The translations under genes and the position numbers were made by a program. The notes under the pieces are model-generated. The model worked only from the letters and a program-made list of their open reading frames with translations, was not told where the DNA came from and ran no database searches. From Microvirga lenta (lineage in GTDB: Bacteria; Pseudomonadota; Alphaproteobacteria; Rhizobiales; Beijerinckiaceae), in the NCBI RefSeq assembly GCF_020532555.1, contig NZ_JAJBBR010000002.1, forward strand, positions 62,001-126,000: DNA of 64,000 nt, given 5' to 3'. Shown here one piece after another: positions 45,501-53,478 of this stretch. How positions within the stretch are numbered: the first letter of the stretch is position 1; every line of letters starts with the position of its first letter.

Positions 45501-48500
45501 AGGACCCCTTCCACGAAATCCGTCTCGAGATAGACCTTCTGGGCCATTCCCTCAGTCGTGTAGGTCTGCCCCTCATGCGTAATCCGGATGCGGACATTGA
45601 GCCAGCTGTCACCGTCGATGACGTCGTTGCCGCCACGTCCCTCGATGACGTCGCTGCCGCCGCCACCGAGTAGGATGTTGCCGTCGTCGAAGGCAATCTG
45701 CGCCTCGAGATCGCCCGCAGTCGGAGCCGCAGCCCAGTCTCCGAGCAGCTCTCGCATGCCGTCGATCCGATTGACGCCCGCTTGGGTCAGCTCGTGATTC
45801 AGCATCGTGTTCTCGGCGCCCGCAAGGCCGTTTCCGCCCTCCTCTTCCGGGTCGACGGCGCCGCGATTGTCGCCCTTCAGGACGTCGTTCTTCTTCCAGC
45901 CGGAGAGCGCCTCCACCGCATCGTAACGGTTGCGAAGGATGTCCTGCTGATCGGTGGTGAAGATCGGCCGCAGGAGATCGGCGTCTGCCGCCTCGTTGCT
46001 GCCTTTGTGGATCGCCCAGTCGAAGCCCCACATGCCCTCGTTGCGCATGACGCTCTCGCCCTGGACCATGATGTCGTCGCCGGATTCGGCGTCGAAATCA
46101 TGCTCGTTCTGGCCTGCGAACATCACGTCGTGGCCGATGATGGTCGAGTTGAAGAAGAGCTCGGAGTTGTCGCCTGCCGTGGTGTCGAAGCCGTTTCCGG
46201 CCTCAAGCCAGTCGTCTCCTTCATTGCCGAGGAGGAAGTCGCCACCTTCGCCGCCCAGGATGAAGTCGTTGCCCAGGCCACCGAAGGCCTCCTTTCCATC
46301 CGGGCCGGTTATCAGGAAGTCCTGACCTTCGTTGCCGAAGATCAGAGCGAGGCCGGAACCGCCATGAATGACGTCGTTGCCCTCCTCGCCATGCAGCATG
46401 TCGACTTCACCGATGTCCGTGCCGGAATTGGTGATGATGTCGTCGCCTTTGCCGCCATGGATCCGATCGACGCCGTAGCCGGCTTCGATCCGGTCATTGC
46501 CGTCCCGACCCCAAACGCTGTCATCACCACCGCCGGCCACGATATGATCATTCTCGTTCGTGCCCTGGATCAGGACGTGATCGTTCCCGTTGTAACGGAT
46601 GTACTCGGCCACACCGTCGCCATCGGCGTCCACACGCTCGACGAGTTTCGAGACCGCCTCGAGGACAGGATCGTCGTGCACGGGGTCGAGATGGCCGAAC
46701 TGGTTCTGCACGTTCTTGTCCACGTACATGACGTGGTCCGGCACCGAGAAGATGTCGCCCGGAACGGCATAGCCCGTCTCCGCCAGGTCGGTGTTGTTCA
46801 GCACCATCTTGGCGAAAGAGTTGTTCTCCAGCTCGTTGAGCAGGTTCAGCCCTTGGACGCGGGAGAGATAGTAGAACCGGTCGGCATTCTGCAAATTCTC
46901 GAGTTGCAGCTCAAAGATGAACGAGAAAGTCGATCCGAGCATGCCGCCGAAGGCCATCTTCTTTTCGGCCAGACCGCCGACCCAGAGGTCGACGTCTTCG
47001 AGACCGCCGAGCTTCGTGGCGTATTGCCCCGTCGCGTTGAGGAAGGCCTGGCGATCCTCTTCGTTCAGGCTCGCGTCGCCGAAGACGAGCTTCCATGCCG
47101 CATCGCGCTTGGCTTCGGCAGTCTGAGCCCCTGTGATCGTGGCATGGGTGCCGTATGCGGCGATGAAGTTGACGATCGAGGCCGGATTCTTGAGGTTAAG
47201 TGCGAAATCCATCCAGCTCGTGTAGGGGTCGAGCTGCGTGTCACCGTTCGCGGCCTCCTTGAACTGCCGCCGCGCTTCGTTCAGCGGCGGAATTCCGGCA
47301 TCACGTCCGCGGGCGATGTTGATGGCCGCGAGGTCGAGCGGGATGCCAAGAAGCTGATTGCGCAGCACGTCGGTAACGAATTCGTCGATCTCGTTGCCGA
47401 CCTGACTGGTCATTCCCCGGACGATGGCGCCGGCAGCCGCATTGTGGTCGATATCCGCAGATCCGAACGCGAGCGGGTTTAGGAACGCATCGAACAGCGT
47501 CATGTTGGTGACATTGCCGTTCGGATCGATCTGATCAACCGTCTGGTTGAGCATCGAGTGGCCGAAGCGGTATACGACGTGCGCGAACTCGGCGAAAATC
47601 GCCGGATTGATGTCGGTCGACGGGTTGAAGACGAAGGCGTCCACGTCCGGCTGAACCTTACGGGCGAACTCCTCGAAGACGAGGTGCTGGTACTCCATCT
47701 CGTTCGTGAACCGCGCCGCCTGGAACAGACGCTCGCCATCCCACTGCAGAGCAGCAACACCAGCTGCATCCGAAGGTATTGCGTTCACCGGGACACGCAG
47801 CCATTCGTTGAGGAAGGCCAAGTCGCCCGATTCCAGCGCCTTCTGCTTCACCTGGTCGACTAGGTGATTGTGCTCCGAATGGAACACGTGATGGACCGCG
47901 GTGAGGCCGATATTCTCGTTTCCGCGGCCATCGCCGGTGATGTAGTGCGCGTCGAGCAGCTCGTTATCATAGGCGGTCTGGCCGCCGCGGCTGTTGAAGC
48001 CGCCACTGTATCCGACCGCATTGTCGCCGTCGGCCTGCAGAACGCCGCCAGCCAGAACCGGTACGGCTGCGTGAGCAATATCATCGAGGAAGGCGTGGGC
48101 CGTCCGTGCCGCCGAGACCGTTTCGCCAGCCTCGATTACATTGGTGGAAGTGCCCGTTCCTTTGATGACCGTGCCGACAGGCAACTGTATGGCCGATGGA
48201 TTGACCGGGTTGTCGAGATCACCCTCAACCCAGATCGGGTTTCCATTGACGTCGAATGCGGCGAGCACCTGGGGCAGACCGTTCGGACCACGAATGAATT
48301 CGCCATAGGCGTCAACGGCGAAGACGGGGATAGCGCCGACGTCGGCATCCGTCAGTTCGAAACCGAGCTTGGTGCGCGCCTGCTCCTTGACGTCTGCCCA
48401 AGTGGCGAGTCCGCGGGTACCTTCGAGCAGCTTGCCGGTCGCGAGCGGCTCGCCATCGACCATCTGATACTCGCGCATGAAGAGCTGCTTCGATGCGGTG

Positions 48501-49855
48501 GAACCGTAGGTCTGATTCTGGTCGACCCAAGGCGTCGTGACATTGTTGGCGTCTCCGCTCGTGCGGGTCACGGCCATGAAGTTGGTGGGGCTGCCTTCGA
48601 CATAAAGCGGGTCGTCAGGTTGAAGCGGGATATAGACCGTGCCGTTACCGCTCTTTTGGACGAGATCGAGGCCGTGATCGAAAAACTGCCCGAACAGCGT
48701 GAACCAGCTGTTATAGGGCGCCGAAAGGCCTTCATCGGGAGCCACGTTGGGAAGGACGACGCTGCTGCCGTCCATTTCGACACCGTGTTCTGCCAGCGCG
48801 GCATTCAGCGCGTTGCGAGCAGCCGTGATGTCCGCATTTGCGCCGGAGCTTGCCTCCTGTGCGGCAGTGAGAGCCAGCTCTGCTGCGACAACTTGAGCAG
48901 CCGCCTGAGCCGAGAGGGCATTGGCTGCATCAGCCGCTGCGCTCGACGCCTGGGCGATCGCCTGGGCGTCCGTGGCTGCCGATTGCTTTGTCTGGAGTTC
49001 GTTTCCCGCAGTTTCGAGAGCCGCGATCGCCTGGTCGATCTCCGCCTGCTGCTCCTCATTGGGGATACCGTCGCCCACGAGCAGTTCGAGGAGACTGGCC
49101 TGGGCGGCGTTCACGCCCAATTGAGCGGCAGCCACATCGGCAAGCGCGAGATCATATGCGGCTTGGTTCGAAGCGGCCTGTGCCTGCGCGGCATCGGCAG
49201 CAGCCTGCGCCGCAACTGCAGCTGCCTCTGCTTCGGTCAGCGCTTCCTGAAGAGCGAGAATTTCAGCCGGCGTCGGCCCCGCATTCTCCAGAGCGGCGTC
49301 GAGTGCCTCCTTGGCCGCCCTGATCTCGTTGAGAGCCGGCATCAGGGCCGCACCTGTGACGCCTGCATGAACCAGAGCGGCATAGATGGCAGCGGGATTG
49401 TCCAGAGTCTGATCGACGATCAGGTTCGAGATGATGCGCGGATCCGCGTCAATCACTGTACCGGGCGCTGGCTGCCCCTGTGCGGGCGGCGTGCCGCCGG
49501 ACTGGCCGTAATCGTTGTTGTTGTAGATGACGCCGGGTCCGAAGACGATCTGATCATCGCCCTCGTTCCTCCAGAACGGATCGGTGACGCGCTCAAAGAC
49601 ATTGTCGGATGCGCCCCACTGGTCGCGGTCTGCCGTCAGATTGTTGAAGCTGCCATCGACGGTGCGCAGGCCATACGGCGCAAGCGGATGGCTGATGGCA
49701 GGAACGGCCGTAGCATAGCCTTCGTCGCCGGGCGTCAACACGTTGCCCTGATCGTCGACGCGAATCTCGTTGAGTGGGGTGCCGGCGGAGTGAGCCTCCG
49801 CAATCTTGATCTGCTTCAAGATGAATTCTAGATCGTGCTTAACGAGATTGACCAT
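42533..49855 (-). CDS. Giant secreted haem peroxidase with RTX calcium-binding repeats
   Basis: Predicted type I-secreted protein of 2,440 residues. It begins MVNLVKHDLEFILKQIKIAE, standard for this family, after GGCAGGAGG. Order: short N-terminal segment, an Ala-rich coiled coil (about 180-345) inserted into the peroxidase start, animal-type peroxidase domain (about 375-1050: distal histidine in FGQFFDHGLDLV, conserved GDGRGNENIG, proximal histidine in VVYRFGHSML), RTX block (about 1095-1220), an Ig-like module (about 1570-1640), more RTX (1700-1920), a cadherin-like module (about 2058-2145), a PPVEQ-repeat linker, and terminal RTX blocks (from about 2190) ending in LDNSDFIF, the probable secretion signal. 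It may oxidise halides or aromatics outside the cell. Exporter genes follow on the same strand. Confidence 0.9.
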   Translation of the reverse strand: MVNLVKHDLEFILKQIKIAEAHSAGTPLNEIRVDDQGNVLTPGDEGYATAVPAISHPLAPYGLRTVDGSFNNLTADRDQWGASDNVFERVTDPFWRNEGDDQIVFGPGVIYNNNDYGQSGGTPPAQGQPAPGTVIDADPRIISNLIVDQTLDNPAAIYAALVHAGVTGAALMPALNEIRAAKEALDAALENAGPTPAEILALQEALTEAEAAAVAAQAAADAAQAQAASNQAAYDLALADVAAAQLGVNAAQASLLELLVGDGIPNEEQQAEIDQAIAALETAGNELQTKQSAATDAQAIAQASSAAADAANALSAQAAAQVVAAELALTAAQEASSGANADITAARNALNAALAEHGVEMDGSSVVLPNVAPDEGLSAPYNSWFTLFGQFFDHGLDLVQKSGNGTVYIPLQPDDPLYVEGSPTNFMAVTRTSGDANNVTTPWVDQNQTYGSTASKQLFMREYQMVDGEPLATGKLLEGTRGLATWADVKEQARTKLGFELTDADVGAIPVFAVDAYGEFIRGPNGLPQVLAAFDVNGNPIWVEGDLDNPVNPSAIQLPVGTVIKGTGTSTNVIEAGETVSAARTAHAFLDDIAHAAVPVLAGGVLQADGDNAVGYSGGFNSRGGQTAYDNELLDAHYITGDGRGNENIGLTAVHHVFHSEHNHLVDQVKQKALESGDLAFLNEWLRVPVNAIPSDAAGVAALQWDGERLFQAARFTNEMEYQHLVFEEFARKVQPDVDAFVFNPSTDINPAIFAEFAHVVYRFGHSMLNQTVDQIDPNGNVTNMTLFDAFLNPLAFGSADIDHNAAAGAIVRGMTSQVGNEIDEFVTDVLRNQLLGIPLDLAAINIARGRDAGIPPLNEARRQFKEAANGDTQLDPYTSWMDFALNLKNPASIVNFIAAYGTHATITGAQTAEAKRDAAWKLVFGDASLNEEDRQAFLNATGQYATKLGGLEDVDLWVGGLAEKKMAFGGMLGSTFSFIFELQLENLQNADRFYYLSRVQGLNLLNELENNSFAKMVLNNTDLAETGYAVPGDIFSVPDHVMYVDKNVQNQFGHLDPVHDDPVLEAVSKLVERVDADGDGVAEYIRYNGNDHVLIQGTNENDHIVAGGGDDSVWGRDGNDRIEAGYGVDRIHGGKGDDIITNSGTDIGEVDMLHGEEGNDVIHGGSGLALIFGNEGQDFLITGPDGKEAFGGLGNDFILGGEGGDFLLGNEGDDWLEAGNGFDTTAGDNSELFFNSTIIGHDVMFAGQNEHDFDAESGDDIMVQGESVMRNEGMWGFDWAIHKGSNEAADADLLRPIFTTDQQDILRNRYDAVEALSGWKKNDVLKGDNRGAVDPEEEGGNGLAGAENTMLNHELTQAGVNRIDGMRELLGDWAAAPTAGDLEAQIAFDDGNILLGGGGSDVIEGRGGNDVIDGDSWLNVRIRITHEGQTYTTEGMAQKVYLETDFVEGVLVEGAVAQFGGKTLDALMLDRTLNPGQLSIVREIVKDDGVGDTDVAVYWDVVDNYSFARNADGSVIVSHTGFDQGDVPAGSNLVSDGVDKLRNIEKLRFSDGNGGTVEYNIDELFNRPATGVPVISDTSPTEGQVLTVNTSGIQDLNGLGAFSYQWQSSANGTAWTDIAGATGATFTPQDLPGTAFGAQAGLQLRVVVSFTDGRGNPESVTSAATRPVGVNWDGNFASNNTLNGTAGDDIGEGVGPFFFFGGNDVLNGNGGDDLLDGAGGNDVLNGGTGNDVLVGGGGTDAAVFSGPVGNYSFALNGTNLVVTDNVGTDGTDTLSGIEDLRFGAQELSLIQGTNGNNNQLIGSAGADLVLGFDGNDNIDAGLGNDVILAGNGNDTINWDANAFGATDGRDIIDGGAGEDTFDIDGRAGAETFRVYTRAAAVAAGMTGLAENTEIVITRNGTNNASIVAELDNIEEIMIGTRSVAVPGGPAGGGAGGGDTVQIIGDFTQTSLNFNTITIDGDEGDDTVDISGLTSAHRIVFRSNGGNDTIVGTLRAQDVIELPPGMKPEDFTSTGNDDGTVTLASANHRITYMGSGTPIIRECTAEPPVQNPDETGELIAKDDSFTIKKGEVLTLTAAALLGNDVAPEGAQLVLRSVDEDEHGEVVLNEDGTITFTPKAGFTGYASFTYLMMDGQGSYDEGKVLIKVEKATSDPITPPAEQPPVEQPPVEQPPVEQPLPANPPAPVDMVVRGGRGHDRLHGDDGNDQLYGNSGNDRLYGHNGNDRLYGNNGNDRLYGDEGVDRMWGGRGNDTYEVDHRQDRAYESRGQGIDTVKASVSYSLSAHVEKLTLTGAANISGTGNGLNNSLTGNSGDNSLKGGSGHDTLKGMSGDDKLFGQRGNDKLLGGAGDDMLKGGGGDDRLTGNSGQDVFIFERNGGRDTVTDFRDGDDRLDVSRLSGVESMSDLNVWQMGSDVMIWRGSDILILKGVNASDLDNSDFIF
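43147..43281. repeat. 27-bp tandem repeats encoding RTX nonapeptides
   Basis: Five 27-base units in register (first bases 43147, 43174, 43201, 43228, 43255), each beginning CATAGAG or a near variant. On the minus strand each encodes nine residues of the GNDRLYGNN type. DNA similarity is high for the inner units, suggesting recent expansion by unequal exchange. Confidence 0.8.
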
Positions 49856-50562
49856 GCTTGCCTCCTGCCCTCTTTTTTGCCGCAATACTGACTGCAGCCC
49901 GACACATGTTGGGCGAACTGATGGGCTTAGCGCCATACGGTCTGAAGGCTTGCAGGACAGCGACTGAAGGCCCTGGTCTTTAGGACCAAGGTCGTATTCC
50001 GATTGGACTGAAGTCGCTTTGTCTTCGCGCGCACGATAGCGATGCAGCTACGTACAAAGTGGCAGGAGGCGCGACATGAGGAGGCGTTCAAGAAGGAGAG
50101 CCGCGCGACAAGGGAAGCGGCTGCCTGCGCTCCTTCGCACTACTCCTTTTGAGCATGAAGTGAGCCGCCCCCTCACATCCGGAGAGAACCCTTTGCACGC
50201 AAAGCGAAATATCTTTTGCTTGCGGCCAGATGACCTCATCCGCAGAGGGGGCGGCGTGTTGACCTAAGATCCGGCGCAAATCAAACTATATCGGCAATGA
50301 ATTCCAACGCCGCGGCTAGTTGCGCAGAAGGCCTCATGCTGGAACAGCACAGAGGTTTAGCGCTGTTTTCCGGGCTAAATCCAATTCTCAAATTGGTTAG
50401 TTATCCAGCAAACACATCGCTGCTTCTTAAATATGAATAGTGTATCATTTACATACCACTTAATTGTTATCGAATGCTTAATTGTGCCGGCAGAAAGTCC
50501 TATATAACCTAGAACTGCAGACGAATAATTGGGGCGGGTCAGGGGTGTATGCTTTCCAGGAG
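49856..50562. other. Long intergenic region between divergent peroxidase and sensor kinase genes
   Basis: About 700 bases with no convincing gene. The left part is ordinary composition; 50290-50500 is distinctly A/T-rich and probably holds the kinase promoter, though I see no clean -35/-10 pair. Several hairpins occur: 50092-50136 (GAAGGAG/CTCCTTC enclosing AGCCGC/GCGGCT), the larger element at 50165-50254, and CCAATT-ctca-AATTGG at 50381-50396. The peroxidase promoter should also lie here. Confidence 0.5.
50165..50254. ncRNA. Candidate structured RNA or attenuator
   Basis: CCGCCCCCTC (50165-50174) pairs perfectly with GAGGGGGCGG (50245-50254). In the 70-base loop, GCAAAG (50199-50204) can pair with CTTTGC (50191-50196) or, with one bulge, with CTTTTGC just downstream, so two inner folds compete. 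No family recognised; strand unknown. Confidence 0.3.
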
Positions 50563-51963
50563 ATGAGGTTAGGCTCGGAGCCAGCGCGCCTGTTCTGGCT
50601 GAGGCACAGCCTTGCCAGGCAATTCATCATGGTTGCCTTCGGCGTTCTCCTGGTCGGGATGTTCACTTTAGGATCGTGGGTGACGCGGAAGATCGAAAAC
50701 GGCGTTGCCGAGATCGCCGCGGCATCGTCAGCTCTTTACATCAACAGCCTTCTCACCCCGCATCTGCAGGAGCTCGCCTCCGGCGACTCCCTCTCGGCCG
50801 GAAGCCTCACGGCTCTCAACCAGGCGATCGAGAGTGCCGTCACCCGCCTCAACGTCACTTCCGTCAAAATCTGGAATCACGACGGCTTCGTCATCTACAG
50901 CACGGACAGGAGCCTCGTAGGTAGAACCTTCCCCCTGAAGCCGAATTTGAAGCAGGCATGGGAAGGGCGGATTGCGGCCGCATTCGTCGATGGCCAGCAT
51001 GCAGAGAATGCCCGGGAACGCGCCAGCGATGTCCCCCTGCTCGAGGTTTATGTTCCCGTGCGGGAGAGCCGAAGCGGCAACATCATCGCCGTTCTCGAAT
51101 TCTATGAGAACGCGGGCGAGTACCAGGCCCAGCTCTCGAAGGCGGAGTGGCACAGCTGGGCAATGACTGCGCTGGTGACGCTTGCCATGATGACGGCCCT
51201 GTTCTCCATTGTCGCCAATGGAAGCCGAACAATCGACGAGCAACGCATGTCGCTGACGCAGCGCGTGTCGCAGCTGTCGGAACTGCTCAAGCAGAACGAG
51301 GCACTTCGTTCGCGCATCGAACGCGCAGCCCGCAACGCGGCGGAAGACAACGAGCGCTTCATTCGCAGACTCGGTTACGATCTGCATGACGGGACGGCCC
51401 AATTGATCGGGCTGGCTCTTTTGCGTCTCGATGCCTTGAACCCCTCGGGCAGGGACAGCGAAAATCTCGCCACGATCAGAGGCGCGCTTTCGGATGCCCT
51501 GAGCGACATTCGCAACTTTTGCGCCGGTCTTCTCCTGCCTCAGCTCCAAGATCTCACGCTCACCGAATCCTTGCGCCACATAGCGCAGGATCACGAGCGC
51601 AGAACCCGGACGGGTGTCGCCTGCCGGATCTCGGATCTGCCGGCTGATGTGCCGCATATCGTAAAGATCTGCCTTTGCCGGTTCGTGCAGGAAGGTCTCA
51701 ACAATGCCTTTCGTCATGCGGGCGGGAAAGGCCAGCAGGTTTCGGCATGGTGGGATGGAAAAGCCATCATGATCGAAGTTGCCGATGACGGGCCGGGAAT
51801 GCCGGTTCATACCGTTTCGGGTGGCCAGCGCCGTCTGGGCTTGACCGGGCTCTGGGACCGTATCGAGAGCATTGGCGGAACGATGACGGTGAACAGTGCG
51901 CCCGGCGCGGGTACACGGCTCACGGCCTGTCTACCACTTACCAGGGGGGAAACCGATGAATAG
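50563..51963 (+). CDS. NarX-type sensor histidine kinase
   Basis: Membrane sensor kinase of 466 residues: first helix IMVAFGVLLVGMFTLGSWVT, a periplasmic domain of about 160 residues (possibly dCache/PAS-like), second helix MTALVTLAMMTALFSIVANG, coiled coil, HisKA_3 domain with the phosphorylated histidine in LGYDLHDGTAQLIGLALLRL, and an HATPase with FVQEGLNNAFRHAGG, VADDGPGMP and RRLGLTGLWDRI. The start is uncertain: AGGAG abuts the ATG at 50563, and a GTG at 50545 is in frame. The response regulator overlaps its end by eight bases. Confidence 0.87.
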   Translation: MRLGSEPARLFWLRHSLARQFIMVAFGVLLVGMFTLGSWVTRKIENGVAEIAAASSALYINSLLTPHLQELASGDSLSAGSLTALNQAIESAVTRLNVTSVKIWNHDGFVIYSTDRSLVGRTFPLKPNLKQAWEGRIAAAFVDGQHAENARERASDVPLLEVYVPVRESRSGNIIAVLEFYENAGEYQAQLSKAEWHSWAMTALVTLAMMTALFSIVANGSRTIDEQRMSLTQRVSQLSELLKQNEALRSRIERAARNAAEDNERFIRRLGYDLHDGTAQLIGLALLRLDALNPSGRDSENLATIRGALSDALSDIRNFCAGLLLPQLQDLTLTESLRHIAQDHERRTRTGVACRISDLPADVPHIVKICLCRFVQEGLNNAFRHAGGKGQQVSAWWDGKAIMIEVADDGPGMPVHTVSGGQRRLGLTGLWDRIESIGGTMTVNSAPGAGTRLTACLPLTRGETDE

Positions 51964-52636
51964 CAAAATCCGAGTCGGAGTTGTCGACGATCATCCCCTT
52001 TATCGGGATGGCGTGATCTTTACCCTGGCGGCGCAGCCTGACTTCGAGGTTGTCGGCCAGGGAGCCTCCGCTGCCGACGCCCTCCGCATCGCGACCGAGC
52101 AACAACCTGACGTGCTGGTGCTCGACATGACGATGCCGGGCGGCGGAATGAATGCAGTTGAGGCCATCGCCCAGCACCACCCCATGGTCAGAACCTTGAT
52201 GCTGACGGTAGTGGCGGACGAGGAGCAGGTCTGCTCGGCCTTGAAGCGCGGGGCTCGCGGCTATCTTCTCAAGGGAACGAGCGGTCCCGAGCTTGTCCAG
52301 ACCGTTCGCTTGATCAGTCAGGGGGAGAGCTATGTCTCTCCAAGCCTTGCGGCCAAGCTGCTGATGCGCTCCGGCACGCCTCCCGCGCGCGAGGAGAAGC
52401 GGCCGGACCGTTTCTCCGATCTGACACCTCGCGAGGAGCAAATCCTTTCCATTCTCGTGGAGGGGCGCAGCAACAAGGAAATCGGGAACAAGCTCGATCT
52501 CAGCGAGAAGACCATCAAGCACCACCTCACCAACATTCTCCAAAAGCTGCAGGTCCGCAATCGCGTCGAGGCAGCCCTTCTCGCATCCGATCGCCTCTCG
52601 CAGCGCTCCACTGCGACTGCCGAACTGAGACGCTGA
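51956..52636 (+). CDS. NarL/LuxR-family response regulator
   Basis: 226 residues. Receiver domain beginning KIRVGVVDDHPLYRDGV, with phosphorylation aspartate in VLVLDMTMPGGG near 55 and the conserved lysine in YLLKGTSG; then a LuxR helix-turn-helix (LTPREEQILSILVEGRSNKE, SEKTIKHHLTNILQKL) near 157-215. Partner of the sensor kinase by overlap and family. GGGGG sits before the ATG. Targets unknown; the flanking secreted-protein genes are candidates by position only. Confidence 0.92.
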   Translation: MNSKIRVGVVDDHPLYRDGVIFTLAAQPDFEVVGQGASAADALRIATEQQPDVLVLDMTMPGGGMNAVEAIAQHHPMVRTLMLTVVADEEQVCSALKRGARGYLLKGTSGPELVQTVRLISQGESYVSPSLAAKLLMRSGTPPAREEKRPDRFSDLTPREEQILSILVEGRSNKEIGNKLDLSEKTIKHHLTNILQKLQVRNRVEAALLASDRLSQRSTATAELRR

Positions 52637-52659
52637 TCGAATCGCATCCCATCGGCATC

Positions 52660-52684
52660 CCGGGGAGACAGATCGTCTCCCCGG
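52660..52684 (+). terminator. Candidate terminator after the response regulator
   Basis: CCGGGGAGAC (52660-52669) and GTCTCCCCGG (52675-52684) make a perfect 10-bp stem with a 5-base loop, 23 bases after the stop codon. There is no T run. Confidence 0.55.
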
Positions 52685-52809
52685 CGATTGCACGGCTTCC
52701 AGTCCGTCGGAGTTGCAGGTCCCGTTGCCCTGCGGGGAGAATGATGCTTTGAGAAAGCCATCATTCTGCTTGCTCGAACAACCCCGGCGTCAACTGCGAA
52801 GGATTCACC

Positions 52810-53205
52810 ATGGCCAAAGCCATCCATTCCATGGTCCGCGTTCTGGATGAGGAACGCTCGGTGGGCTTCTATTCCAAGGCCTTCGGGCTCGGCATCGTGG
52901 ACAGGTTCGCCTTTGACGGTTTCAGCCTCGTCTACATGCGAAACGCCGAGAGCGACTTCGAACTCGAACTCACCGTCAATCACGGCCGGAAGGATCCTTA
53001 TTCCCTCGGCGACGGCTACGGGCATATTGCCTTCGCCGTCGATGACGTCGAACTGGAGCGCCAGCGCCTTGAGGGTCTCGGCTTCTCTCCAACTCCAGTC
53101 AAGCAGCTGGAGCACGACGGCGTCGTGTTGGCCAAGTTCTTCTTCGTTCAGGACCCCGACGGCTACAAGATCGAAGTGCTTCAACGTCAGGGCCGCTATC
53201 GCTAG
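52810..53205 (+). CDS. Glyoxalase/VOC-family protein (lactoylglutathione lyase-like)
   Basis: 131 residues with two beta-alpha-beta-beta-beta units. It begins AKAIHSMVRVLDEERSVGFY and contains ELELTVNHG, GYGHIAFAVDDVE and a C-terminal FVQDPDGYKIEVLQR, giving the metal ligand pattern (His 7, Glu in the first unit, His 72, Glu near 125) of glyoxalase I. Lactoylglutathione lyase activity is likely but close VOC relatives have other roles. Gap of 173 bases to the response regulator; own promoter likely. Confidence 0.8.
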   Translation: MAKAIHSMVRVLDEERSVGFYSKAFGLGIVDRFAFDGFSLVYMRNAESDFELELTVNHGRKDPYSLGDGYGHIAFAVDDVELERQRLEGLGFSPTPVKQLEHDGVVLAKFFFVQDPDGYKIEVLQRQGRYR

Positions 53206-53241
53206 CAGGCCTCTCCTTCTGATGCACCCAGTCGGTAGCGG

Positions 53242-53271
53242 GGCGCGCACGAAATTCCCTGGCGCGCCTTT
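53242..53271 (+). terminator. Candidate terminator after the VOC gene
   Basis: GGCGCGC (53242-53248) and GCGCGCC (53262-53268) form a 7-bp GC stem followed by TTT, 36 bases past the stop codon. Confidence 0.5.
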
Positions 53272-53478
53272 GCGATCGAGCTCCGTTCGCTGAGCCCTTT
53301 GCAGATAATCCTATTGGGGCAGAAAGCGGGCCGAATTGCCCCGAATGGCCCCGCTTGTGCCGGATAGAGGACACACTTCCCTTTTAGCGCTGGCTTTGCC
53401 GGGCCGTTACCAGGGCGGCTCGGCAGACCTGAAGACAGAACAGGAGTTCCTCAAACGGAACCCAGCAAAGGATCCTCT

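Noticed and set aside
43004..49831. Several long open frames on the plus strand across the peroxidase gene
   Set aside because: They mirror the repetitive RTX codons and yield Val/Asp/Ala-rich sequence with no family; the minus-strand frame has all domains.
50259..50292. TTGACC and TATATC considered as a sigma70 promoter
   Set aside because: The gap between the boxes is 22 bases, too long for a normal promoter.
50341..50365. GGAAC upstream of the sensor kinase considered as an EcfG promoter
   Set aside because: The bases at the expected -10 position are CTGT rather than CGTT, and spacing does not fit.
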